39,472 nt of DNA from an uncultured Flavobacteriales bacterium (lineage in GTDB: Bacteria > Bacteroidota > Bacteroidia > Flavobacteriales_D > Sanyastnellaceae). Positions 27,104 to 35,494 of the stretch are shown here, piece after piece (within the stretch, counting starts at the first letter, position 1; each line of letters begins with the position of its first letter). Where the stretch lies: the NCBI GenBank assembly GCA_905478325.1, contig CAJQIB010000018.1:1-39472 (forward strand), in the 5' to 3' direction. Both the position numbers and the translations under genes were made by a program. The notes below the pieces were generated by a model. That model was not told where the DNA came from, made no database searches, and worked only from the letters and a program-made list of their open reading frames with translations.

Positions 27104-29521
27104 TTACTGACCGTCTTGAAATCCCCGCAAGCCCTGTTTGAATCGACTGTAGTCAATAAAGAATACTGCTCTGATAGACAGGCTGTTAACGAATCCTACT
27201 TCAATCATCTGTGCAAAGTTAGACCGATAGGAGTTGGGGAGGACTTCACCCTGGACGTCTTGCAATAAGTTGTTCTTCCAAACGACATTGATTTCGGAAC
27301 CCGGGGAGAAGATCCACCGATACACCAAGTCGATGCTCCATGCGTTGAAATTGACGTCGTATTCAGAAGTTCCATCAGATCTCAGGAGAACAGCATCGGT
27401 ATCGACCAAGACCCCGCTTTCCGGCAACATCAAAAAAGAATTTTTATAGCGCACTTGGCTCCAGGAGTGTCGGACCCGAGCTGACAAACTCATGCGATTG
27501 TTGAAAATATAATTGACGTTCAAGACTTGCGTACGCTCGATGTTGTCGCGTTGACCAAAGAGACTGATTGGAGGACCTTCCGGATCGCTGACGCTGTCGA
27601 TCAGCACATCTACCCAACCGCGCTCATTTGATTTTTGGATGATTTTCCAAACATATTTGACTGTCAAGCGGTCATTGAACCGAATCCGAGGTGCAATGCG
27701 AATGGTTTGTTCTTTCCAGTCCTTGTATAAAGCGCCAAAAGCGAGCCATCCACCCAAATCAATGGCGAGGCGTTTTCGGTAATCACTGCTGTACCAACTG
27801 TTCGCGACAACCCATGCGGGCTGCTTCCAAATCAAGCCGTCAATGCGGGAAGCGAAAAAATCGTTTCCCTGCGTGGGTTGACTGGAGAGTTCGACATTCC
27901 ATGTATTGAACAGTTTTGTGGTGGCGCGCCACCGCGCTTCAACGATCCATGAATTGAACATCCTGGGCGATTCGATGCGGTTATATTCCGTGTCCAGCGA
28001 CCAACTCATCCGATTGAATCGGCCAAAGGGTTCGTAGATCTTGTAAGAAACGGAGCCGAAGGTCACCGCTTCGTTGGGGGCTTCTAAGTAGCCCAAGTCG
28101 TTGGGGTCGAAATTTGCAGACTCTTCGGCGTGCCCGATGGAGTACGTTAGCTTTCCGGCCATTCTACTCGCCATGATGTTCCATGCATCTCCCTCGTCTC
28201 CCTCGTCGCCCTCGTCGCCCTCGTTTTCTTCGTTTGATGCCGCATTGAACTTGCGATTGAGCGCTCCCCCTCCTTCAAGGCTCCAGAGGTTTTTGCGGTC
28301 CCGAACCTCAAAACTCGCGGCTTGCACCCACGCGTCCATCCTTTCTCCTTCGCGCGCTACCAGCGTGCTGGTTGTTGTGACGTACCCATTGTTGGGCAGG
28401 TTTTGGTCTAAAACAGCCACGGAATACGATGTCATGGAGGAGTCGGCGTTTTCCCGAGCAAAAGCTTGCAGGATTCCGACGCCCAAGCCTCCTTTCGTTC
28501 TCCCCGATATCTTGGAGGCATTGAGTAGCTGCGCGTCTTCTCCGATTCGCCTGGAGTATACGATGCCACTTTTGTTAAAGAGTTCGGTTCCTTCTTTGAA
28601 GAATTGGCGGTTTTCATCAAACTGGATCTCGAATGGGGACAGGTTCAGCACCAAATTATCTGATACCACTTGACCAAAATCAGGAATCAAGGTCATGTCC
28701 AAGGTGAACGCATTGCCGAGTCCCACTTTCAAGTCCAAACCTCCATTGTACGATCCGGCCATCTCTCCATCCGAAGCTGTCGCGTACGAGCTGAAATAGG
28801 GAAATAAACTCAGTCTCAACGGCGGGTCAATTCCTTTGATTCCCTTGAGCACTCCTCCTTGGTTGAGCGTCTCTTGGGTGGGGTCCATGGGGTTCCAGAC
28901 GCTTTCTTCTCGAAGTCGCCTGATGCCGCGATAGAAGTTGATGCCCCAGATTTGCTCTTCGCTTTCGGGAAAACGAAAGGCCATCCAGGGGATGCGGAAC
29001 TCGGCAGTCCAACCGAGTGAGTCAATTTGGCAAGCCACGTCCCAAACGGCATCCCACGAAGCATCATTGTTTCCAGCGCTGAGCTGTTCGTCGCTTTGAA
29101 CGCCATCCGGTGTCGTGCTAAAGCGAACAGCATTGATGCCGTCATTGAAGGTGCTGAACCACACACCGAAATCATCGGCATTGAGTATTCGATCTCTTTG
29201 GGAAAGCTGGTGGAGAATGCTGTCAGGAGCGCTGTCCCACATGCGTGCACCGATGTACAGTGCGTCATCGTCATAGGCAAATCGCACATGGGTTTGATGA
29301 CTTGGAGACTCAAAGGGGTGCGGTGACAGCTGCGTGAAATCACCGGCTACAGGGACCTTGTTCCATCCCGTGTCATCAAGTTGGCCGTCCACGGAAATCG
29401 GTTGTTCTAGACGCACGGATTCAATCGAACGGATTGAGCGGTCTTGCGCTGCTGTTGATTGGGAGGCGAGCAGCCCAATGATGAGCAAAAAGCGAGGGGA
29501 GAAGTTGTTGGAGGTAGCCAT
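27104..29521 (-). CDS. DUF5916 outer-membrane protein with CBM9-like N-terminal domain
   Basis: 805 residues from the ATG at 29521 (MATSNNFSPRFLLIIGLLAS), which gives a signal peptide; 13 upstream codons are in frame. The first 230 residues hold a carbohydrate-binding family 9-like domain (ISVDGQLDDTGWNKVPVAGD; DALYIGARMWDS). The rest is a beta-barrel-like DUF5916 region with many alternating aromatic strands, for example LTVKYVWKIIQKSN and RMSLSARVRHSWSQVRYKN, ending in barrel-like strands. Function is unknown; it is an outer-membrane candidate. A run of EGD repeats (encoded at 28189-28224) is inserted in a likely loop. It follows mltG by 19 bases in the same direction. Confidence 0.85.
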   Translation of the reverse strand: MATSNNFSPRFLLIIGLLASQSTAAQDRSIRSIESVRLEQPISVDGQLDDTGWNKVPVAGDFTQLSPHPFESPSHQTHVRFAYDDDALYIGARMWDSAPDSILHQLSQRDRILNADDFGVWFSTFNDGINAVRFSTTPDGVQSDEQLSAGNNDASWDAVWDVACQIDSLGWTAEFRIPWMAFRFPESEEQIWGINFYRGIRRLREESVWNPMDPTQETLNQGGVLKGIKGIDPPLRLSLFPYFSSYATASDGEMAGSYNGGLDLKVGLGNAFTLDMTLIPDFGQVVSDNLVLNLSPFEIQFDENRQFFKEGTELFNKSGIVYSRRIGEDAQLLNASKISGRTKGGLGVGILQAFARENADSSMTSYSVAVLDQNLPNNGYVTTTSTLVAREGERMDAWVQAASFEVRDRKNLWSLEGGGALNRKFNAASNEENEGDEGDEGDEGDAWNIMASRMAGKLTYSIGHAEESANFDPNDLGYLEAPNEAVTFGSVSYKIYEPFGRFNRMSWSLDTEYNRIESPRMFNSWIVEARWRATTKLFNTWNVELSSQPTQGNDFFASRIDGLIWKQPAWVVANSWYSSDYRKRLAIDLGGWLAFGALYKDWKEQTIRIAPRIRFNDRLTVKYVWKIIQKSNERGWVDVLIDSVSDPEGPPISLFGQRDNIERTQVLNVNYIFNNRMSLSARVRHSWSQVRYKNSFLMLPESGVLVDTDAVLLRSDGTSEYDVNFNAWSIDLVYRWIFSPGSEINVVWKNNLLQDVQGEVLPNSYRSNFAQMIEVGFVNSLSIRAVFFIDYSRFKQGLRGFQDGQ
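28189..28224. repeat. 9-bp tandem repeat encoding EGD units
   Basis: Four 9-bp units, CTCCCTCGT twice and CGCCCTCGT twice on the plus strand, read on the minus strand as DEG repeats within the DUF5916 protein. Unit length is in frame, so changes would alter loop length only. Confidence 0.85.
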
Positions 29522-29540
29522 GGCTCCTTTAGGAACAAGG

Positions 29541-30515
29541 TTAACGGTAAATCTGTTCACGATTCAGCATGTTTTGCCACGCACGGGCATTCCGCAAGTG
29601 ATCCGCATAGCGAACGGCGAACGCATGCTTCCCAGATCCATCGGGTTTGGCACACATGTACAGGTAGGAGTGCTTCTCCGCATTGAGCACAGCGTCAATG
29701 TAGGAGGGTTCGGGGATGCGGATTGGTCCAGGAGGAAGACCGGGATTGAGGTAGGTGTTGTATGGCGAATTCACGCGTTTGTCTTTGTCCAAAAGCCGTT
29801 GAATTCCCCAATCACCTATGGCAAACTTGAGCGTAGGGTCGGCTTGAAGGAGCATGCCTTTTTTCAAACGATTCAAATACAAACCGGCTACGCGTGGAGC
29901 CTCATCGAGTCGTGCCGTTTCTTCTTGGACAATGGAGGCCAACGTGACCACCTCGCGAGCGGTGAGGTTCATGTCCCATGCTGTTGTGAGGCGATCTCGA
30001 TTCCACCATTTCTCACTTTCCCGGATCAACCTTGCTGCGACATCGTCAGCATCGGACTCCCAATACATGCGATAGGTGTTGGGTACAATGCGCCACAACA
30101 AGCTGTCAACATCAAGAGCGTGAACCAATGCCGCGCTATCCGCCCATACGCGCTTAGAAATGGCACCTGCAATTTCTTCTATGTGCCGCTTGGCAGGAAC
30201 GATTACGGGCATTTCATCCCGCTCTCCGGTCGCGATTCGTCGGGCGATGACATGGGCCGCAACAGGTCCGCTTTCACAATACCGGCCCGCACGAACACTC
30301 CACCCACGCCACGCGATGATTTGCGCAGCTTCCGGAAGCTGCGTTCCCCAATACGCTTCTGAATCGGGGTCCAACTCGTCCGGTCCGATATGAATGCACC
30401 AGGTGTCATCCGGTCCAACCGGTGCATGCCATAAGGTCCATTTCTCCCAGCCCCACAGTCCAGAAGCCCCACATCCAATGACCGCAATCATTCCAAAAAT
30501 GGCTTTCCACTTCAT
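29541..30515 (-). CDS. mltG: Endolytic transglycosylase MltG (YceG family)
   Basis: 324 residues. Inner-membrane enzyme that cleaves nascent glycan strands and is thought to set their length. The N-terminal helix (IFGMIAVIGCGASGLWG) anchors it. The YceG domain contains TLASIVQEET, where Glu199 aligns with the conserved catalytic Glu, followed by YLNRLKKGMLLQADPTLKFA, SPYNTYLNPGLPPGPI and HSYLYMCAKPDGSGKHAFAV. Overlaps the GNAT gene by ATGA upstream and is followed by the DUF5916 gene. The LysM domain seen in some MltG proteins is absent. Confidence 0.93.
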   Translation of the reverse strand: MKWKAIFGMIAVIGCGASGLWGWEKWTLWHAPVGPDDTWCIHIGPDELDPDSEAYWGTQLPEAAQIIAWRGWSVRAGRYCESGPVAAHVIARRIATGERDEMPVIVPAKRHIEEIAGAISKRVWADSAALVHALDVDSLLWRIVPNTYRMYWESDADDVAARLIRESEKWWNRDRLTTAWDMNLTAREVVTLASIVQEETARLDEAPRVAGLYLNRLKKGMLLQADPTLKFAIGDWGIQRLLDKDKRVNSPYNTYLNPGLPPGPIRIPEPSYIDAVLNAEKHSYLYMCAKPDGSGKHAFAVRYADHLRNARAWQNMLNREQIYR

Positions 30516-31048
30516 TTTTTAGCAAGGGTTTGAGGTCGAATACACTGCACGCAGAAAGCATCTATCCAGTGATCACCGTGACGGATCCAATCCCGTAACT
30601 CTCCAGAACGCGTAAATCCAGCGGTTTCGAAAACGGACAAGCTCGCCTGGTGCGTGTTGGGTATTTCTGCCCACAATTGATGCAGACCCACGTGTTCAAA
30701 GGCATAGTGAGCTAAGAGTTCCAAGCATTGCGCTGCGTGGCCTTTTCCCCGATGCTCTTCGAGAATGACGATCCCAACGCCTGCTCGTCGGTTCCGGGGA
30801 TCCAGTTGATAGAGATCTACCGCACCGATGGTTTTTGGAGAAGTTTCAATGGTTTCCACCATCAAACGCAACTGCAAATCCCGCCACAAGTCGTGTTGTC
30901 CCGAAGCAAAATTCCGCAAAGCCTCCCGCCCAATAGGGTTCATCGTGGCCCCAATCCACCATTCCTTTGAATCGTTTTCGATATCAAATAACAAGTCAAC
31001 ATCCTCCGGCTCCATGGCCCTCAGTCGGTGCGTTTCGTTCTCGAGCAT
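30512..31048 (-). CDS. GNAT-family N-acetyltransferase (SpeG/RimJ-like)
   Basis: 178 residues from the ATG at 31048; 12 upstream codons are in frame but lie above the promoter box. GNAT fold: the N-terminal HRLRAMEPEDVDLLFDIEND is like spermidine acetyltransferase-type proteins, GVGIVILEEHRGKGHAAQCL gives the acetyl-CoA binding loop (RGKGHA), and LHQLWAEIPNTHQASLSVFE the C-terminal helix. The acceptor could be an amine or a protein N-terminus and cannot be read from sequence. It overlaps mltG (ATGA). TATCTTTG four bases before the ATG implies a leaderless transcript. Confidence 0.82.
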   Translation of the reverse strand: MLENETHRLRAMEPEDVDLLFDIENDSKEWWIGATMNPIGREALRNFASGQHDLWRDLQLRLMVETIETSPKTIGAVDLYQLDPRNRRAGVGIVILEEHRGKGHAAQCLELLAHYAFEHVGLHQLWAEIPNTHQASLSVFETAGFTRSGELRDWIRHGDHWIDAFCVQCIRPQTLAKK

Positions 31049-31052
31049 GCAA

Positions 31053-31060
31053 CAAAGATA
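31053..31060 (-). promoter_or_regulatory. Bacteroidota -7 box at the GNAT start, possible leaderless mRNA
   Basis: Minus-strand TATCTTTG is an exact TAnnTTTG match that ends four bases before the ATG at 31048. With the usual distance from this box to the transcription start, the mRNA would begin at or just before the start codon. Confidence 0.45.
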
Positions 31061-31124
31061 CCGATGTTGCGGAGCGTCTTTCATTCCTTGGTAATTTGCG
31101 CTCGATTCTCAATTTAATCGCACC

Positions 31125-31958
31125 ATGCACGCATCGATTTCAAGGCCAACTCAAAGTATACGCCAAAAGCGTTTTGCTGAATTTAAGCTCCTGGGAGTGA
31201 TGCTGCTGGCCGGTCTATTTCTCAGTGGCTGCACCATCAACCGGGACATCATGTTCAAAACGGGCGATGGCTATGATTTTGCCTCGTTGGAGGATATCGG
31301 ATCTTCGGAATACCGCATTGCACCCAATGATTTGATCACCTTCCAGTTGTTTTCAAATGAAGGCGAACGCCTCAATCAAATGACAGCAGGAAGCGCAGGT
31401 AGCGAAGGCGGAGGGAACCAAAACATGATGAATCAGCAGAATCAGATATCTTACCTGGTACGTCAGGATGGTATTTTGGAATTGCCGGAAGTGGGGGATA
31501 TGCGATTGGAAGGCTTGACCATTGAAGCGGCAGAAGGGTTGTTGGAAGAGGCTTATAGTAGCTATTACAACAGACCCTATGTGGTCATTCGGGTCACCAA
31601 CAAGCGGGTACTGATGTTTCCAGGCGAGTCGGGACGCGCACTTGTCATTACGTTGGAAAACATGAATACCAGTCTTTTGGAGGTCATGGCTTTGGCCGGT
31701 GGCATAGGGTCACGAGCCAATGCTTCGAAAGTCAAGCTGATTCGCCGCACTGAAGAGGGAAACAAGGTGTATCAAATGGATTTGTCAACAGTGGAAGGAT
31801 TGAGCGATGCACAACTCGTGGTCCAGGCGAATGACATTATTTACGTGGAGCCTTTACCGCAATTGGCCAGGGAGTTGGGAGAAAGTTTGAGCCCGCTCAC
31901 CGCACTCTTGTCCACATTTACATTCTTGTATGCCTTCATTATCAACACGCCCAATTGA
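31125..31958 (+). CDS. Polysaccharide export lipoprotein, Wza-like
   Basis: 277 residues. A lipoprotein signal with lipobox LSGC (Cys36) is preceded by a hydrophobic stretch. The poly-export domain begins near EYRIAPNDLITFQLFSNEGE and runs to about YNRPYVVIRVTNKRVLMFPG, followed by an SLBB-like segment (LLEVMALAGGIGSRANASKV) and VVQANDIIYVEPLPQLAREL. The last 20 residues (LTALLSTFTFLYAFIINTPN) form a C-terminal hydrophobic helix, as in Wza, which forms the outer-membrane pore. No Wzc kinase or glycosyltransferase gene is adjacent. The last bases lie one base before the rfbC ATG. Confidence 0.85.
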   Translation: MHASISRPTQSIRQKRFAEFKLLGVMLLAGLFLSGCTINRDIMFKTGDGYDFASLEDIGSSEYRIAPNDLITFQLFSNEGERLNQMTAGSAGSEGGGNQNMMNQQNQISYLVRQDGILELPEVGDMRLEGLTIEAAEGLLEEAYSSYYNRPYVVIRVTNKRVLMFPGESGRALVITLENMNTSLLEVMALAGGIGSRANASKVKLIRRTEEGNKVYQMDLSTVEGLSDAQLVVQANDIIYVEPLPQLARELGESLSPLTALLSTFTFLYAFIINTPN

Positions 31959-31959
31959 A

Positions 31960-32523
31960 ATGGAAATTCGAGATTTGGCTTTGGAGGGAATGAAATTGTT
32001 GGTGCCACGTCAATTCAAAGATGACCGGGGTATTTTTTGGGAAACGTGGCGTGAAGGCATGTTGCTCGACGATCAAGGAAATCCCTTGGACTTTGTCCAA
32101 GACAACTTGTCCATCTCAAAAGCCGGCACGTTGCGTGGAATGCACTTCCAGCGGGCTCCACATGCCCAGGGAAAACTGGTCCGAGTCGTAGCGGGGAGCA
32201 TTTTGGATGCGGTTGTGGATTTGCGCGCAGATTCGCCCACGCGAGGACAATTTGAGGTTGTGCCCCTTTCAGCAACCAACGGCCACCAACTGTGGGTTCC
32301 GGCGGGTTTTGGTCATGGGTTTTTGGCCTTGGAGAACCAGACCACTGTGGAATACCGCTGCACGGCGAGCTACCATCCCGAGTCGGAGGGTTCGATTCGA
32401 TGGGATGATCCCGATGTGGCCTTAGACTGGCAGTTGGATTCGTTGAGTGATGTGGAGGCGCCGTTGCTCTCAGAAAAGGATGCCATCGCCCCCTTATTGA
32501 AGGACATCGATTGGCCTTTTTAA
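31960..32523 (+). CDS. rfbC: dTDP-4-dehydrorhamnose 3,5-epimerase
   Basis: 187 residues from the ATG at 31960, one base after the exporter stop; an ATG at 31930 overlaps it and would add ten residues. Converts dTDP-4-keto-6-deoxyglucose to the rhamnose precursor. RmlC cupin features: DDRGIFWETW, the catalytic His62 in GTLRGMHFQ, VRVVAGSILDAVVDLR, and VPAGFGHGFLAL. The other dTDP-rhamnose genes (rfbA, rfbB, rfbD) are not in the window. Confidence 0.93.
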   Translation: MEIRDLALEGMKLLVPRQFKDDRGIFWETWREGMLLDDQGNPLDFVQDNLSISKAGTLRGMHFQRAPHAQGKLVRVVAGSILDAVVDLRADSPTRGQFEVVPLSATNGHQLWVPAGFGHGFLALENQTTVEYRCTASYHPESEGSIRWDDPDVALDWQLDSLSDVEAPLLSEKDAIAPLLKDIDWPF

Positions 32524-32604
32524 TGGGACGAAGGGCCGTTCTCATTTGTTCATAATTCATGCATTATCGGCGGGGTTTTGCCCCTCGGAGCGACTTGCTG
32601 TGAA

Positions 32605-32612
32605 TAGTTTTG
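32605..32612 (+). promoter_or_regulatory. Bacteroidota -7 box at the lytic transglycosylase start
   Basis: TAGTTTTG, an exact TAnnTTTG match, ends four bases before the ATG at 32617, which implies a leaderless or very short-leader mRNA. A 10-bp direct repeat GTTTTGCCCC occurs at 32575-32584 and 32607-32616. Confidence 0.45.
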
Positions 32613-32616
32613 CCCC

Positions 32617-33585
32617 ATGGGTTTCAATGATCATTTCGCTTTCGGGAAGTACCGTGTTTCAGGCGTTCGCGGCATGTTTTTTCTGCTTTTAGTCGCCATT
32701 GGCTTTGGAGCAACGGCCTGGTCCCCCACGACTCCAGCTGTTGGGGATGAGAAAGATTTCCTGGAGGAGAGCACCTTAGATGTATTGGGCAATGGATCGC
32801 AGAATCAATCGCCCAGGATGCCAGTTCGCTTATCCCTGGCCGATGAAGTTGTCCCAATGGATGCCTTCGGGGTGCGAGAGCAATTGGATCGAGAGTTGGT
32901 GGTGAATGCTTACCGCCACGGTTCGACCATGTTGTATATGAAGCGAGCGGCGCGGTGGTTTCCGATGATCGAACCCATTTTAGAAGCGCATGGAATTCCG
33001 GATGACTTCAAGTACCTCGCAGTCATTGAGAGTGGATTGGATCAGGTGGTTTCGCCTGCCGGAGCCACCGGATTTTGGCAATTCATGAAAGGAACGGCCC
33101 CGCAGTTTGGATTGCGCGTGTCGTCTGAAGTGGATGAGCGCTACCATGTTGAGAAATCAACCCATGCCGCCTGTGCCTATCTCCTCGAGGCCAGAGAGGC
33201 ATTTGGGAGTTGGGCATTGGCCGCTGCATCGTACAATATGGGGATGGCAGGGGTGCGACGTGAATTGAAAGAACAGGGTGTCGGTTCGTATTGGGAGCTG
33301 CATCTCAATGCGGAAACTGCCCGCTACGTATACCGTTTGTTGGCCATCAAAACCATCTTTGAAGCGCCCGAAGCCTATGGATTCGACTTGCGCGCCGAAG
33401 CGCTATATGCTCCGTATGAAGTCGAGACGCATTGGGTCAAGGGATCCATTCCAGATTTGGCTCAGTTTGCGCGTTCACACGGTTCAAACTTGAAAGAATT
33501 GAAAACGTTGAATCCGTGGCTTCGAAAGGATCGGTTGAATCTGGTGCAAGGCGATTCTTTACGGATCCAACTGCCCATACACTAA
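32617..33585 (+). CDS. Lytic transglycosylase with LysM-like C-terminus
   Basis: 322 residues. An N-terminal hydrophobic stretch (MFFLLLVAIGFGATAW) is a signal or anchor. The SLT domain contains AVIESGLDQVVSPAGATGFW with catalytic Glu138, then QFMKGTAPQFGLRVSSEVDE and AAASYNMGMAGVRRELKEQG. The C-terminal 55 residues (THWVKGSIPDLAQFARSHGS then LKTLNPWLRKDRL and QGDSLRIQLP) resemble a LysM peptidoglycan-binding unit. Cuts glycan strands by forming 1,6-anhydro ends. MltD-like in layout. Confidence 0.9.
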   Translation: MGFNDHFAFGKYRVSGVRGMFFLLLVAIGFGATAWSPTTPAVGDEKDFLEESTLDVLGNGSQNQSPRMPVRLSLADEVVPMDAFGVREQLDRELVVNAYRHGSTMLYMKRAARWFPMIEPILEAHGIPDDFKYLAVIESGLDQVVSPAGATGFWQFMKGTAPQFGLRVSSEVDERYHVEKSTHAACAYLLEAREAFGSWALAAASYNMGMAGVRRELKEQGVGSYWELHLNAETARYVYRLLAIKTIFEAPEAYGFDLRAEALYAPYEVETHWVKGSIPDLAQFARSHGSNLKELKTLNPWLRKDRLNLVQGDSLRIQLPIH

Positions 33586-33607
33586 ACGCCACGGCGTAAA
33601 TTAGAGG

Positions 33608-34384
33608 ATGACTGATTATTTAAATATGGCGTTGAAAGCGGCCTTGGAGGCGGGCGAAGCGATTTTAGAGATTTACCATTCTGGCGATTTTGATGTCACG
33701 GTCAAAGGCGATGATTCACCGTTAACACGAGCGGATTTGGCTGCGCACGAGGTCATCGTTTCTCATTTGGAGGACACGAACATTCCCATCTTATCGGAAG
33801 AAGGCCGGGGGATTCCATTTGATGAACGCAAGGATTGGAAGCAGTTGTGGATCGTGGATCCGATTGATGGAACCAAGGAATTCATCAAGCGCAATGGAGA
33901 GTTCACCGTCAACATCGCTTTGGTCGAGGAAGGCGTGCCGGTGTTGGGGGTCATTTTCGTTCCGGCTACTGGAGAAATGTATTATTCGGATCGAGAATCG
34001 GGAGCATTCAAGGTAGAATCCATGGCGTCCATGGAGGATAGAACGTCGGCTCAGAATTTGCCTTTGAATGGCGAAGGACGTCCTTTTACAGTGGTGGCGA
34101 GTCGTTCTCACATGTCGCCAGAAACAGAGGTGTACGTGGAGGAGATGCGCCAAGAGCATGGCGAAGTGGCGTTGATTTCGAAAGGCAGTTCGTTGAAGTT
34201 GTGCATGGTCGCAGAGGGGAAGGCGGATTGCTATCCACGTTTCGCTCCGACCATGGAGTGGGACACCGCCGCCGGGCAGGCCATTTGCATGCATGCCGGA
34301 TTTGATGTCATCGACTGGAATACCAAGGCCACCATGCGGTACAACCGAGAAAATCTGCTCAACGCCTGGTTTTTAGTTCGCTGA
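33608..34384 (+). CDS. cysQ: 3'(2'),5'-bisphosphate nucleotidase CysQ
   Basis: 258 residues, normal length. Magnesium-dependent phosphatase that removes the 3'-phosphate from PAP, a by-product of sulfate assimilation and ACP modification. The metal sites are intact: SEEG at 63-66, DPIDGT at 84-89 with the following KEFIKRNGEF, and the later EWDTAAGQAI. The inositol-phosphatase fold is complete. It lies 22 bases after the lytic transglycosylase gene and converges on the CoA-transferase gene with four bases between stops. Confidence 0.93.
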   Translation: MTDYLNMALKAALEAGEAILEIYHSGDFDVTVKGDDSPLTRADLAAHEVIVSHLEDTNIPILSEEGRGIPFDERKDWKQLWIVDPIDGTKEFIKRNGEFTVNIALVEEGVPVLGVIFVPATGEMYYSDRESGAFKVESMASMEDRTSAQNLPLNGEGRPFTVVASRSHMSPETEVYVEEMRQEHGEVALISKGSSLKLCMVAEGKADCYPRFAPTMEWDTAAGQAICMHAGFDVIDWNTKATMRYNRENLLNAWFLVR

Positions 34385-34388
34385 GCCG

Positions 34389-35471
34389 TCAAGGCTTCCC
34401 CAAGAATGTCATGTGATAGGCGACGGTTGCGACCCGCTTGTGTCCGCTTGAATTGGTCAGGGTATGCTGGTTGCCCGCAGTACCACGAGCAAAGACTTCC
34501 GGCAGCTTCCGCACGACGCCCGCAGGCGCTCCTGATGCCCGGAGGGCTTCTTCCAAAGCGACTTTCTCCCAAGGCTTGGCTTTTTCAGAGAGCAACGGAA
34601 TCAAGTCCGATCGGTGGCGAACCCGCAAGGCATTCGTTTGGAAACGACTGTCTTCAATGAGCTCCACGCATTCCAGCACACCACACAATCCAGCAAATTG
34701 ACGGTCGTTTCCAACGGCCAAGACCAGCCAGCCATCGAGGCACGGCAGCAAATCTCCATACGGAGCAATGTTCGGATGGGCGCTTCCATTGCGGGTAACA
34801 TCCGCTCCATTGATCAACCAATTCGTGGCTTGGTTGGCCAAGGCTGAAAGCCCGCTAGCTTCCAGCGAAACCTCCGCGAAGATGCCGGAACGGCCAGCAG
34901 CACGCTCGAATAACCCTTCGTACACGGCAGATAGAATTTGTTGGGAAGCCAAGATGTCCATCAGCGCAACAGGCATGCGTGTCGGAGGTGCATCTGCTGG
35001 GCCGTTCATGTGCATGAAGCCGGTTTCCGCTTGGACTACGACATCATAGGCGAGTCGTTCAGGAGCGCTCGGGAACCCCACGAGTCGCACATGAACAAGA
35101 TGCGGATGGCGTTGCGCAAGATCCTGTGGTGTCAAGCCAAATCGTTCTAAATCGCTCGCTTTGAAGTTCTCCAAAACCACGTCGTGGGAGGCAAGGGCTG
35201 CATCGAGCCAAGCCCGGCCTGCGTCGGTTCGCAAGTCTTGCCAAGCGATTTTCTTGTCTCCATTGGCTGCTTCGTAGTATGCCGAAGTCGGCGATTCTGG
35301 AGATTCGTTGGGCATCTTCCAACTGCGGGTCACATCGCCATGCGGTGGACATTCCACTTTGGTCACGTGTGCTCCACGCTCGGATAAAGCCGTACCGGCT
35401 AAAGGCCCCGCCAATACGCTGGCCAATTCAAGGACACGTATTTTTTCGATGGCGCGCGGAGGGTGTGGCAT
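34389..35471 (-). CDS. CoA-transferase family III (CaiB/BaiF)
   Basis: 360 residues. Family III enzymes move CoA between carboxylic acids through an aspartyl-CoA thioester intermediate. Family marks are IRVLELASVLAGPLAGTALS, GAHVTKVE, ENFKASDLERFGLTP and MPVALMDI, where Asp172 is the likely catalytic Asp. The C-terminal part with LVLAVGNDRQFAGLCGVLEC is typical. The acid pair cannot be told from sequence; candidates include racemases of the same fold (alpha-methylacyl-CoA racemase). Gene lies 23 bases after the photolyase gene and is probably co-transcribed with it. Confidence 0.87.
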   Translation of the reverse strand: MPHPPRAIEKIRVLELASVLAGPLAGTALSERGAHVTKVECPPHGDVTRSWKMPNESPESPTSAYYEAANGDKKIAWQDLRTDAGRAWLDAALASHDVVLENFKASDLERFGLTPQDLAQRHPHLVHVRLVGFPSAPERLAYDVVVQAETGFMHMNGPADAPPTRMPVALMDILASQQILSAVYEGLFERAAGRSGIFAEVSLEASGLSALANQATNWLINGADVTRNGSAHPNIAPYGDLLPCLDGWLVLAVGNDRQFAGLCGVLECVELIEDSRFQTNALRVRHRSDLIPLLSEKAKPWEKVALEEALRASGAPAGVVRKLPEVFARGTAGNQHTLTNSSGHKRVATVAYHMTFLGKP

Positions 35472-35494
35472 GCTGTGAAATTAAGCATTCCACC

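Noticed and set aside
29334-30362. A 342-residue plus-strand open frame
   Set aside because: It lies antisense to mltG and the DUF5916 gene, which have clear family motifs, and its own translation shows no domain or signal.
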